Source of the DNA: Acidobacteriota bacterium
GTDB lineage: Bacteria > Acidobacteriota > Blastocatellia > Pyrinomonadales > Pyrinomonadaceae
Reading direction: 5' to 3'
Length of the DNA: 21,057 bases
NCBI GenBank assembly: GCA_023391155.1
Contig: JAEWBM010000086.1
Location: 1 to 21,057, forward strand
The notes beneath the pieces are model-generated. The model was not told the origin of the DNA. It was given only the letters and a program-made list of their open reading frames with translations, and ran no database searches. The translations under genes and the position numbers were made by a program. Position 1 is the stretch's first letter. Each line of letters opens with the position of its first letter. Of the stretch, positions 1-6,797 are shown in pieces.

Positions 1-1
1 G

Positions 2-481
2 GCAAAAAGCCTTGCGGCCGAAGCCGGGATACCTCTTATTGTCGACTCCCGCTTCGGTATCAGGAAATTCCCCGGCGCCACGGCCGCGACGCCCAACCGA
101 GAAGAGGCCGAGGCCGCCATCGGAACCTCCGCGACCGGCGACGCCTGTGAGGCTCTCCGAGAGGAACTCGGTTATGACACCCTTCTGGTTACGCTAGGGA
201 GTGAGGGCATGCTCCTCTGCGAAAAGGAAAAGTCCGCCGAGCATCTTCCCGCGGTCGGCTCACGCCAGCCGATCGACGTCACAGGTGCGGGCGACACCGT
301 GATCGCCGCTTATACGCTTGCTCTCGCATCCGGAATGTCGCACCGACAGGCGGCCGAAGCCGCGAATCACGCGGGGGGCCTGGTCGTGATGAAACGAGGC
401 ACTGCCGTCGTCAGCCTTGAAGAGCTTCGGCGATCATTCTCCGGCCCGGCGATTGAGACCGCCACCGCGGCAACCGATTGA
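2..481 (+). CDS. rfaE1: PfkB-family sugar kinase, RfaE1-like (C-terminal part, cut by window edge)
   Basis: The reading frame is open from base 2 to TGA at 479-481, so only the last 159 or so residues are present. Visible PfkB features are the segment VDSRFGIRKF, the TPNREEAE segment that lines the substrate/nucleotide site, LVTLGSEGM, and the anion-hole signature DVTGAGDTV, whose Asp is the usual catalytic base. RfaE1 enzymes phosphorylate D-glycero-D-manno-heptose 7-phosphate at C1 for LPS-core or S-layer heptose. The next gene starts one base after the stop (TGATATG) and is the RfaE2 adenylyltransferase that performs the following step. This supports RfaE1 over another ribokinase-type enzyme, although PfkB substrate specificity cannot be read from sequence alone. 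Confidence 0.8.
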   Translation, partial: AKSLAAEAGIPLIVDSRFGIRKFPGATAATPNREEAEAAIGTSATGDACEALREELGYDTLLVTLGSEGMLLCEKEKSAEHLPAVGSRQPIDVTGAGDTVIAAYTLALASGMSHRQAAEAANHAGGLVVMKRGTAVVSLEELRRSFSGPAIETATAATD

Positions 482-482
482 T

Positions 483-959
483 ATGTCGAGCGCACCAATT
501 TTGAATCGTGAGGAGTTGAAACGGGCCGTCACTGAGGCTCGCTCTCGCGGCGAGAGCATCATACTCACCAACGGCTGCTTCGACCTTTTTCATGTAGGGC
601 ACACCCGATATCTGCAGGGGGCAAAGGCCCTCGGCGGGTTTGTTGTAACCGCGATCAACTCCGACGAACAGGTGCGTGAACTCAAAGGTAACGGCCGCCC
701 GTTCATGCCCGAACACGAACGAGCCGAGCTCGTCGCCGCCCTTCGCTCGGTCGATGCCGTAACGGTCTTTGATGAGCCGACGGTCGAGCAGGTGATCGAG
801 GCGATCCGTCCCGATATTCATGCGAAAGGCACCGACTATACCGCCGACCCGGTCCCCGAGCGCGAGATCGTAAAGGCATACGGCGGCCGCGTCTAAATAG
901 TGGGCGACCCGAAAGATCACTCGTCCACCGAACTTCTGTCAGCCGTCCGCAGCACTTGA
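483..959 (+). pseudogene. rfaE2: RfaE2-like D-glycero-beta-D-manno-heptose 1-phosphate adenylyltransferase with in-frame TAA
   Basis: Starts at ATG 483, one base after the kinase stop. The nucleotidyltransferase signature is clear near residues 22-36: TNGCFDLFHVGH, with the HxGH ATP-binding motif. AKGTDY follows near residue 120. The frame meets TAA at 894-896 just after KAYGGRV (137 residues). Without any frame change, the next codons read IVGDPKDHSSTELLSAVRST and stop at TGA 957-959, giving 158 codons, the usual family length. This tail carries the S/T-rich motif (DHSSTE) that contacts nucleotide in this superfamily. The gene is therefore either a nonsense allele, a base-calling error, or read through. 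If the stop is real, the enzyme would probably be impaired. The product would adenylylate heptose 1-phosphate made by the upstream kinase. Confidence 0.85.
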
Positions 960-1001
960 TCCGCTGATGATATGTTCACCTCTCGCAACAGGACCGATCT
1001 G

Positions 1002-1556
1002 ATGATCGAAGTATGGGAATCGCTGGATTGTGAAAGTGTTGGAGCACCCGAGATCATTGCCATCGAAAAGGCCGTCGAGGAGCGCTTCGGCGCCGCCGCG
1101 GTCGATTCGCCGATGGTCATCGCTCGTCTGCTTGCGGACGAAGGGGCCGTGATCCGGCATCCCGAGATAATGAAGCTCTATGTCGACCGATCGGTCGATA
1201 CCGAATATGACGCAGCGCTCCGAAATGCCATTGACCTCTCCGACCCCGATACCGCCGCACGCTCGATAAAGCGTCTCGAGAACCTCCGGCTCAAATACAC
1301 ATCCGAAGGCGACAAAGAGGGGCTTCGCCGTATCCGCGAATCTTCCGTCGCCGCACGAGAGGCTGCGGCCAAGCGCCTTGCCGATCGCCGTCTTACCTCC
1401 AAAGAACGCGATGCTATCGCCGAGGCCGTTGAATGGCTCGGCATCTGGCTGGCGTCTCCCGAGGTCTTCGCCGGATGGGTTGAAGTTCGGCGGGCGACCC
1501 CCGAGTTTCGCCGTAAATTTTCCGCGACAGATGAAGGGGAGGCCGCCGATGCGTAG
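1002..1556 (+). CDS. Conserved protein of unknown function upstream of rsmE
   Basis: I do not recognise a named family. The product has about 184 residues, with no signal peptide or membrane segment, and is rich in Arg, Ala and Glu. The N-terminal half has an ordered pattern (VWESLDCESVGAPEI, then a helix, then LLADEGAVIRHPEIM). The C-terminal half is strongly helical and charged (SIKRLENLRLKYTSEGDKEG). I chose ATG 1002 because AGGA at 990-993 is well spaced before it; ATG 972 is an in-frame alternative adding ten residues with no ribosome-binding site. The gene overlaps the rsmE start by 8 bp, so the two are probably co-translated. A cytosolic role linked to translation or the ribosome is a guess from position only. 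Confidence 0.75.
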   Translation: MIEVWESLDCESVGAPEIIAIEKAVEERFGAAAVDSPMVIARLLADEGAVIRHPEIMKLYVDRSVDTEYDAALRNAIDLSDPDTAARSIKRLENLRLKYTSEGDKEGLRRIRESSVAAREAAAKRLADRRLTSKERDAIAEAVEWLGIWLASPEVFAGWVEVRRATPEFRRKFSATDEGEAADA

Positions 1557-2268
1557 ATTCTATGCACCGCCTGATGCGTTCGATGGCGTCCGAGTCACAC
1601 TTTCCGAAGAGGAAACCCGTCACCTTCGCAGCGTTCTCCGCCTAGCGGCCGGCGAACGCGTCCGCGTCTTCGACGGCGAGGGCCGAGAATTCGTCTGTGA
1701 GATCACGGAGGTCGGTCGTCGAGGGTCAGAGCTTCAGGTGATCGAGCCTACGGAACCTCCCGCCCCCGAATCGCCCCTTCGCCTTACTCTCGCCGCCGCG
1801 GTTACCAAAGGCGACAAGTACGATCTCGTGATACAAAAGGCCGTCGAGCTTGGCGTTTCTCGCTTTACCCCGCTAATCACAGCCCGTTGCGATGTAAGGC
1901 TCCGCGACGTCGCCAAGCGTCACGAACGCTGGAAAAAGGTTGCGTTTGAGGCATCGAAACAATCCGGCCGTGCCACCTTGATGCAGATTGATATGCCGGT
2001 TTCGCTCGATGAGCTTTGGCGTGACGCGGATCGCGGCTATATCTTGTTCTTTGCTGAGACCGGCGGCGGAAGTTTGGGTGAGGTGGAGTCGGCCAGGGGA
2101 CTGACCGCCGTGATCGGCCCTGAGGGTGGGTGGGATCCCTCAGAGATCGAGGCTGCGAAAAGAGCGAACGCTCGGGTGATCACGCTCAAGGGCAGAGTGC
2201 TTCGCGCCGAAACGGCCGCCATTGCGATCGCCGCCATTCTCCAGCATCGCTATGGCGATCTTTCGTGA
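1549..2268 (+). CDS. rsmE: 16S rRNA m3U1498 methyltransferase RsmE
   Basis: The 239-residue product methylates N3 of U1498 in 16S rRNA using SAM and is a SPOUT-class (knotted) enzyme. The N-terminal PUA-like part begins RRFYAPPDAF and includes the typical ETRHLRSVLRL segment. The SPOUT core shows KGDKYDLVIQKAVELGV, then the SAM-knot motifs IGPEGGW near residue 190 and LKGRVLRAETA near residues 213-223. Length and motif order are normal for RsmE. ATG 1549 is preceded by AGGGGAGG and lies inside the end of the upstream gene (8-bp overlap). The frame extends further upstream but without family similarity. The stop TGA abuts the stop of the convergent gene at 2269 with no spacer and no visible terminator. 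Confidence 0.95.
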   Translation: MRRFYAPPDAFDGVRVTLSEEETRHLRSVLRLAAGERVRVFDGEGREFVCEITEVGRRGSELQVIEPTEPPAPESPLRLTLAAAVTKGDKYDLVIQKAVELGVSRFTPLITARCDVRLRDVAKRHERWKKVAFEASKQSGRATLMQIDMPVSLDELWRDADRGYILFFAETGGGSLGEVESARGLTAVIGPEGGWDPSEIEAAKRANARVITLKGRVLRAETAAIAIAAILQHRYGDLS

Positions 2269-2814
2269 TCAGTTTCCGTCAACCGGATCGTCTTTCCTTG
2301 GCCGGTAGAATGCCTCGCCGCGTTGTTTGAGCTCTGCCTTTTCACTAAGAGAGAAAAGAACCGAATCGAGCAGCTCTTTTGTTTCCAATTTAAAGCTGGC
2401 CGTCCCCGAAACCCGGACGTCCGGGTCTTCAAAGTTGACCGTCAGATACCGGCGCTTCTCTTTAATGAATCCGCCAAGAAAGCTCCCCGGCAGCGGCAGC
2501 ACCCGTACGACATTTCCCGCCGTCGAGGTGACCGATTTCGAATGAGGGGCGATCACTTGCATCGAATAGTACGGGATCGAAAATTGCTCTTTGCCCTGCT
2601 TGTCGAAGAAGACGAGCCGCTCGTTGATATCGTCAAACCTCAACTCGCCTTCCTGCTTTTTGCTGAAGCCGAACATCCCGCCCTCGTATTTTGCCTTGAA
2701 TGCCGGCGGGGCGGGCTTCACTTCGGCTTGATCGGGTTCGACCGGCTTCACTTGGCCAAACGCCGTTACAGCAAAAAGGGCAATCATAAACGCAGCAAGT
2801 GTATTTTTTCTCAT
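2269..2814 (-). CDS. Exported protein of unknown function
   Basis: The 181-residue product begins with a clear signal peptide (MRKNTLAAFMIALFAVTAFG, cleavage expected just after, before QVKP). A Pro/Lys/Glu-rich linker follows, then a beta-rich domain of about 130 residues (GGMFGFSKKQEGELRFDD, FSIPYYSMQVI). The alternation of short strands resembles small PH-like or lipocalin-like folds, but I cannot assign a family. It is the last gene of the minus-strand run that starts at 5791. Its ATG lies 3 bp after the stop of the 45-residue membrane-protein gene. It ends directly against rsmE, convergent. Confidence 0.8.
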   Translation of the reverse strand: MRKNTLAAFMIALFAVTAFGQVKPVEPDQAEVKPAPPAFKAKYEGGMFGFSKKQEGELRFDDINERLVFFDKQGKEQFSIPYYSMQVIAPHSKSVTSTAGNVVRVLPLPGSFLGGFIKEKRRYLTVNFEDPDVRVSGTASFKLETKELLDSVLFSLSEKAELKQRGEAFYRPRKDDPVDGN

Positions 2815-2817
2815 GTG

Positions 2818-2955
2818 TTAATGGTCGTCGTAAGGGTCATCGTACCGGTCTTTCGCTTTCCACTGATTGAGAAACCAGCTCGCCATCGCCGCCAAAAAGA
2901 GCAGGATATTTACTCCCAGGCAGCACGCTATAAAGTATCCGTCAGCCCCTTCCAT
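2818..2955 (-). CDS. Small single-pass membrane protein, 45 residues
   Basis: A short frame from ATG 2955 to TAA 2818 encodes a short N-terminus (MEGADGYF), one strong hydrophobic segment (IACCLGVNILLFLAAMASWF), then a basic stretch (NQWKAKDRYDD) and an acidic tail (DPYDDH). The basic residues after the membrane segment suggest an N-out, C-in orientation. It fills the space between the methyltransferase (21-bp gap) and the exported-protein gene (3-bp gap). That tight fit is the main reason to believe it is real. No convincing Shine-Dalgarno precedes the start, and no family is recognised. Confidence 0.55.
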   Translation of the reverse strand: MEGADGYFIACCLGVNILLFLAAMASWFLNQWKAKDRYDDPYDDH

Positions 2956-2976
2956 GAAGTGTCTGTATTCTAATAC

Positions 2977-3804
2977 TCAGACGCCGCGTCCGTTCGAACC
3001 GTTGTCGTGCGGCAAACTATTTTTGCCGTTGCCGTTCAGATACGGCTCAAGCCTTTCCGCCGCGATCTCAACATATTCCGGCGAGATCTCGCTCCCGACC
3101 CACCGCCGGTTCATCAGATGCGCGACCTTCGCCGTCGTCCCGCTCCCCATAAAACAGTCATAAACAAGGTCTCCCTCGTTCGTCCACGTTCCGATCTGGT
3201 CCTCGACCAGCTTCTCGGGGAATATCGCCGGATGGCTGAAGGCGATCCTGTCCTTCGAGCTCGACGTGCCCACGTTGTAATAGAAGATGTTATTCACCTT
3301 CCTCTCTTTCGGGGCGACATGATCGTGGGCCAGGTCGTTGCGGCCGACCTTTGTTATACGAAAGCTCTTGAACGCCTTTTCCTGTTTTATCGCCTGCGTT
3401 ATCGGGTTAAATGTTTTTGGGCGCCCCTTCGAGAAACAGAACATATACTCGAATGCCTGTCTGTATCTTAGCCCGCAGTCGCTCGGTATCGGGTTGTTCT
3501 TGGCATAGATCATCGTGTCATGAACCCGAAACCCGGTCTCCTGGAAAATGATCGCGTGGCGAAAGCTCGAAAGCGTCTCGTTGCCGCCCACGGTCCTGTC
3601 GCCGACCACCCAGATGACCACTCCGCCGTCCGCCGTCTTTCGGTAAAGCGATTCGGCGATCTCCTCGAAAGGAAAATGATAGCCGTTATAATCCCGCAGA
3701 TCGTCATATGGCGGACTGGTGATCGTCATATCGATCGCCCCGTCGGGCATCCGGCCCATCGTCTCGATACAGTTTTCGGTATATATCCTTTCCGTTTCGA
3801 TCAT
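2977..3804 (-). CDS. Beta-class DNA methyltransferase (N4-cytosine or N6-adenine)
   Basis: The 275-residue product has the circularly permuted order of beta-class amino-methyltransferases. The catalytic motif IV TSPPYDDL is near residues 29-36. The SAM-binding motif I DCFMGSGTTAKVA is near residue 216, followed by WVGSEISPEYVEIA. The middle holds IYAKNNPIPSDCGLRYRQAFEY, typical of the variable target-recognition part, shown here by its key Lys, Asn and Pro residues. SPPY is common in N4-cytosine enzymes but also occurs in N6-adenine enzymes, so the base is undecided. No restriction endonuclease gene is adjacent, so it may be an orphan methylase. ATG 3804 is chosen; a TTG two codons upstream overlaps the stop of the HAS-barrel gene. 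The Asn/Gly-rich C-terminal tail is probably disordered. Confidence 0.88.
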   Translation of the reverse strand: MIETERIYTENCIETMGRMPDGAIDMTITSPPYDDLRDYNGYHFPFEEIAESLYRKTADGGVVIWVVGDRTVGGNETLSSFRHAIIFQETGFRVHDTMIYAKNNPIPSDCGLRYRQAFEYMFCFSKGRPKTFNPITQAIKQEKAFKSFRITKVGRNDLAHDHVAPKERKVNNIFYYNVGTSSSKDRIAFSHPAIFPEKLVEDQIGTWTNEGDLVYDCFMGSGTTAKVAHLMNRRWVGSEISPEYVEIAAERLEPYLNGNGKNSLPHDNGSNGRGV

Positions 3805-3806
3805 GA

Positions 3807-4385
3807 TCAAATGTGAGGACCCCCGACCGTCGCCTGCCAGTTGATGGATTGGCGGACGAGATCGAGCCGCGCCGCTGCCGCGGGCGAAGCGTGTGACTTT
3901 AGCCGTTCGATTATGCTTTCGATCAACGGCCCCGCGAATTGGCCTGAGTGCGACACTATCCGGCTGTAATACCCGATCTCCGGCATCTCGCCCGGCAGCC
4001 CGTGAAACCGAAGCATTTCATCTTCGCTCAAAAGCTCTGCATCGGTCCCTGCCGGAATGACCATCCCCGGCAGAGTGTGGTCGCCCCCGCGTTCTTTACC
4101 GAGCGTGCCCAGCAGGATAATTCCGATCAAGACCCCCTTCCCCCTCTCCGAGCCCTGGCCGAAATCCTCAAGAGCCGGCCTTGGCTGCAGGCGGGGGCCG
4201 AACCCGCCGAATTCGGGGCTGATCAGCCGCGAATCATAGATCACGCCGACAACGGTTTCGCCGGCGTGCTCGATACGCACAAATTGGCCGAACACCCTGG
4301 TTTCGGCCGCACCTTCACCGGGCGCCGCGATCCGCGCAACATAGTCTAAATGGGAATTTGATCCGACTATTCGAGCGAGCGTCAT
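3807..4385 (-). CDS. HAS-barrel domain protein (HerA/ATP-synthase-type N-terminal barrel)
   Basis: The 192-residue product opens with a small beta-barrel pattern: ARIVGSNSHLDYVARI, then FGQFVRIEH and VVGVIYDSRL. This matches my knowledge of the HAS-barrel found at the N-terminus of the HerA DNA translocase and of F1 ATPase subunits. Here it stands alone without a P-loop. The second half has GKGVLIGIILLG, LPGMVIPAGT and a helical C-terminus. In other bacteria such stand-alone HAS-barrel proteins occur near HerA/NurA-type DNA-end-processing genes (general knowledge, not tested here). The start at ATG 4385 is where family similarity begins; an ATG twelve codons upstream would overlap the previous gene. 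The methyltransferase starts 2 bp after its stop, implying a shared transcript. Confidence 0.65.
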   Translation of the reverse strand: MTLARIVGSNSHLDYVARIAAPGEGAAETRVFGQFVRIEHAGETVVGVIYDSRLISPEFGGFGPRLQPRPALEDFGQGSERGKGVLIGIILLGTLGKERGGDHTLPGMVIPAGTDAELLSEDEMLRFHGLPGEMPEIGYYSRIVSHSGQFAGPLIESIIERLKSHASPAAAARLDLVRQSINWQATVGGPHI

Positions 4386-4401
4386 TATGTGAGATCGGTC
4401 T

Positions 4402-4869
4402 TTAGATCGGCTGGTGGCCAAGGGTCGGTATCACGTACAGCAGCCACCACAGCAGCATCTGTACGGCCAGAACTACAAAACTCAGGGCTATCGCCCGCAG
4501 CGACCGGTCACCGGTCTCGCCCCGCCGGGATGCGATAGAGTGGCCGGCAACGCCGAAAACGATCGTCACCGGTACGAATAGTATTCCTAGATAAGGCACC
4601 AGCGAATAAATGAAGCACGCCCATGCGAGTTGGGATGCTGTATTTCGGTATTCGCTCATGAAAAGCCCCGGGGCATCGGCGAACCGTTCGCTGCCTGTGT
4701 CGAGCACCATCCGCTGTAGTCCGTAGGAAGATCGGATCGAATCAAGCGGCTGGTAATCCTCTGCCAAAAGCTTCCCGCAGACCAGGCAAAACTTGGCCGA
4801 ACCGCGGAGCCCCATCGCCCCGCAAGCGGAACAGTTCAGTCTTTCGTCGTTCTCGGTCCGCTTCAACAT
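4402..4869 (-). CDS. Zinc-ribbon membrane protein
   Basis: The 155-residue product has an N-terminal zinc ribbon with two CxxC knuckles (CSAC and CLVC about 15 residues apart, roughly residues 13-31). A soluble linker follows, then two hydrophobic segments at the C-terminus: WACFIYSLVPYLGILFVPVT with GVAG after it, and ALSFVVLAVQMLLWWLLYVI. The topology suggests a cytoplasmic zinc ribbon anchored in the inner membrane, as in many DUF4190-like accessory proteins. ATG 4869 is preceded by AAAGGG at a plausible distance; an ATG at 4914 is an alternative. Its stop is 16 bp before the HAS-barrel gene. Its function is unknown. Confidence 0.75.
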   Translation of the reverse strand: MLKRTENDERLNCSACGAMGLRGSAKFCLVCGKLLAEDYQPLDSIRSSYGLQRMVLDTGSERFADAPGLFMSEYRNTASQLAWACFIYSLVPYLGILFVPVTIVFGVAGHSIASRRGETGDRSLRAIALSFVVLAVQMLLWWLLYVIPTLGHQPI

Positions 4870-4945
4870 CGTCGTGGCCGCCCTTTCGATAGTGTTCCAC
4901 GAGACGGCGCTCATGTAAAGCTTTTGCGCGGGGCAGGTCGGGAAT

Positions 4946-5791
4946 CTACGGTTCCCACATCTCCAAAAATCGCTCGATATGCGGCCGTTCGCCCTCGGCA
5001 GCTTCCGTCTCGAGAAATTCGCGAAACTGCTCCTGCTCCGCGAAATATTCCTCTTCCTCCAGCTTCCCGCAAAAATATGCCACACGCAGCCACAATAGAT
5101 AGGTGTTGAATGTATCTGTTTGGTTATACTGAACGATCCGGTCCACATCACCGGCCAGCCACAGGTCGACCACCTGATCGCCGGCCATGTCGATCTTGCC
5201 CGGATATCCGCACAGTACCGCCAGCTCATTCAGCTTGGGCCCCATCGCGAATCGCGAGAAACGCTGAATGAGATCCAGATGCCATTCGCAGTTCTTCGAA
5301 TCGAAATAGTCACGCCCTTCCCATGGCTTTCCCGGCCGACGGCAAAATTGCGGGGCCGTTATCTCATTGATGATCCCCCGCTGGATGATCACCTGCAGAT
5401 CGGCATCGAGCGAATTATATCCCACGAGCTGCGGCTCCAGCTTGCCCGTGTAGGTCAGAAATTGCTCGAGTATGTGGGCCTCGGACACTTCTTCTTTCTG
5501 TGCGGGCAGGGTCGGCAGCGAGTGTATTCGGAATTCGATCTGCTTTTCCCCGTCCCGGAAAACGACATTCCTGGCGAGAAACGCGATCGACACCACTCGG
5601 GAGAAGAGATTTTTGACGAACGGCCTTGGCACCTCAGCCGAGTAACCCGATGCGCGCGACCATAGCTCTTCCATCGCCTGAAGTTCGGTCACGTCATCTC
5701 TCAATCCATAGAGCTTTCGGGCCGCCGCTGCATCGGGTACCCACTCAAGATCAAAGAACCAGGTTCGCTCGCCAATATCTTGTTTGAACAT
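4946..5791 (-). CDS. Predicted 3'-5' exonuclease related to the PolB proofreading domain
   Basis: The 281-residue product has the DEDDy exonuclease motifs in order. Exo I is WFFDLEWVPD (Asp14 and Glu16). Exo II is VGYNSLDADLQ (Asn126, Asp129/Asp131). Exo III is YNQTDTFNTYLLWLR (Tyr222, Asp226). A ribonuclease-H-like fold with two metals acting on 3' ends of DNA is therefore expected. There is no polymerase domain, so it is a stand-alone nuclease of the type annotated as PolB-exonuclease-like. All catalytic residues are present. It heads the minus-strand run to 2269. No clear Shine-Dalgarno is visible; ATG 5791 is about 12 bases after a TAAACT box, so a leaderless or short-leader transcript is possible. 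Confidence 0.85.
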   Translation of the reverse strand: MFKQDIGERTWFFDLEWVPDAAAARKLYGLRDDVTELQAMEELWSRASGYSAEVPRPFVKNLFSRVVSIAFLARNVVFRDGEKQIEFRIHSLPTLPAQKEEVSEAHILEQFLTYTGKLEPQLVGYNSLDADLQVIIQRGIINEITAPQFCRRPGKPWEGRDYFDSKNCEWHLDLIQRFSRFAMGPKLNELAVLCGYPGKIDMAGDQVVDLWLAGDVDRIVQYNQTDTFNTYLLWLRVAYFCGKLEEEEYFAEQEQFREFLETEAAEGERPHIERFLEMWEP

Positions 5792-5947
5792 TTTGCGGAA
5801 AGTTTAGCACACGGGCGCGCGGCTCAAAAATTCGCCCGCTGCCACCGTCTAATTTCGAGCCGCGGCCTCGCGGGCCTTCCGCATACCATTTTGTGGAAGT
5901 GCCTCTTATTTGGTGCTCGGCGGCGTGGGATTCGAACTCATCTAATT

Positions 5948-5979
5948 GTCTAACATCCTGCCAATGCAACAAGTTAGAC
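5948..5979. repeat. Inverted repeat adjoining the sigma-54 promoter
   Basis: GTCTAAC (5948-5954) and GTTAGAC (5973-5979) are perfect 7-bp inverted arms with 18 bp between them. The right arm ends three bases before the -24 element. The arrangement could be a protein-binding dyad, for example for an activator or an overlapping regulator. It is short enough to be chance. Confidence 0.4.
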
Positions 5980-5982
5980 TTC

Positions 5983-5998
5983 TGGCACGGGCTTTGCT
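5983..5998 (+). promoter_or_regulatory. Sigma-54 (RpoN) -24/-12 promoter
   Basis: TGGCAC-N5-TTGCT matches the sigma-54 consensus at every conserved position, with GG at 5984-5985 and GC at 5996-5997 in correct spacing. Transcription would start near 6009, giving a leader of about 55 bases before the glycine-zipper gene at 6065. Sigma-54 promoters need an enhancer-binding ATPase; none is in the window. Confidence 0.8.
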
Positions 5999-6064
5999 GA
6001 TATATACGGCGAAGGCGGGCCTCAAACCCCCGCTGTGAATTTCAAGATTAAGGGGAAGAAGAAG

Positions 6065-6367
6065 ATGAGAAAATATTTAGCAACATTCTTAGTGATGGCG
6101 ATGATGGCGATAATGCTGCCGCTTGCGGCAACGACCGCCGAGGCACAGACCTATTATCCGCGGCAGGAACGCAGCGTTTATGACAAACATCGCAACATCA
6201 TCAACATAGGTATCGGTGCAGGCGCAGGTGCCCTGATCGGTGCTATCGCCGGCGGGAAGAAAGGCGCTCTTATCGGTGCAGCAGCCGGAGGCGGCGGAGC
6301 AGCACTTTACACCTACGTTTTCAACAAGAAGACCAAGAGGTATGAACGCCGATACTATCGCCGATAA
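6065..6367 (+). CDS. Small exported glycine-zipper protein
   Basis: The 100-residue product has a signal peptide (hydrophobic core FLVMAMMAIMLPLA, cleavage expected after AEA, before QTYYP). A short polar stretch follows, then a glycine-zipper region with repeated GxxxG spacing (GAGALIGAIAGGKKGALIGA, continuing AAGGGG). It ends in a strongly basic, Tyr-rich tail (KKTKRYERRYYRR). Glycine zippers mediate helix packing in membranes or self-association, so an envelope-associated role is likely. ATG 6065 is chosen because AAGGGG at 6050-6055 is at a good distance; a GTG at 6035 is in frame but would give a poor signal peptide. It is a single-gene unit between the sigma-54 promoter and a strong terminator. 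Confidence 0.85.
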   Translation: MRKYLATFLVMAMMAIMLPLAATTAEAQTYYPRQERSVYDKHRNIINIGIGAGAGALIGAIAGGKKGALIGAAAGGGGAALYTYVFNKKTKRYERRYYRR

Positions 6368-6405
6368 ATTTCACTGACTGAAGGACAACGAACCCGGGGA
6401 GGTGG

Positions 6406-6450
6406 ACGCCGCAATTGACCGAAAGGTCACTTGCGGCGTTCTTTTTTATT
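6406..6450 (+). terminator. Rho-independent terminator after the glycine-zipper gene
   Basis: Stem ACGCCGCAA (6406-6414) pairs with TTGCGGCGT (6431-6439); after one mismatch TGACC pairs with GGTCA, closed by a GAAA tetraloop (6421-6424). A run of six T follows at 6442-6447. The T-run overlaps the stop codon of the convergent cupin gene. Confidence 0.9.
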
Positions 6451-6763
6451 TTCGCGATCCGATCAGATACATCACCGGCTCCTCGCCAATGACCCTTGCC
6501 GAATGGCGCGTTCCCGCAGGCATAAAGTCGCGGTCACCTGCTTCCAGCACGAACACGCCGACCCGCTCTATCGTGAGCTCGAGGGTGCCGGATATCACCC
6601 AGTGACATTGCTCGTCATCGTGGGAGTGGGGGCCGTAATAGGTTTCCGGAGCATCAGACCATTGAAAGACCGAAAACCCCTCGAGAGTGAGCTGGTGCCG
6701 CATCATCGCCGGGTTCGGCGAATGAAGTTCGGCCCATTTTTCTACACGGTATTCGCTAGCCAT
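6446..6763 (-). CDS. Single-domain cupin protein
   Basis: The 105-residue product fits a one-domain cupin. Motif 1 is seen in YYGPHSHDDEQCHWVISGTL (His, His, Glu and a later His as likely metal ligands). Motif 2 is seen in LEAGDRDFMPAGTRHSARV, with the Gly-Asp turn, Pro-Ala-Gly and final His. Cupins of this size bind a metal and serve as small sensors or simple enzymes; the substrate cannot be told. It lies alone on the minus strand, converging on the glycine-zipper gene. A minus-strand terminator at 6798-6830 lies just upstream and isolates it from the fad block. Confidence 0.85.
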   Translation of the reverse strand: MASEYRVEKWAELHSPNPAMMRHQLTLEGFSVFQWSDAPETYYGPHSHDDEQCHWVISGTLELTIERVGVFVLEAGDRDFMPAGTRHSARVIGEEPVMYLIGSRK

Positions 6764-6797
6764 GATCGCAATATTCTATCACCGCCCGTCGGCACAA

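Noticed and set aside
2323..2973. 216-residue plus-strand frame opposite the exported protein and small membrane protein
   Set aside because: Arg-rich shadow antisense to a gene with a clear signal peptide; no start site or family.
2977..3804. Complete restriction-modification system
   Set aside because: The methyltransferase is clear, but no neighbouring gene shows an endonuclease fold typical of restriction enzymes. The exonuclease nearby is of the proofreading type.
5904..5935. tRNA-like 3' half on the minus strand (GTTCGAATCCCACGCCGCC)
   Set aside because: The T-loop sequence TTCGAAT is present but the T-stem does not pair (ATGAG against CCCAC), and no matching acceptor, D or anticodon arm is found upstream. 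At most a remnant; chance is likely.
5751..5972. 73-residue minus-strand frame across the start of the exonuclease gene
   Set aside because: It covers the spacer and overlaps the exonuclease start in another frame, with low-complexity content and no start signal.
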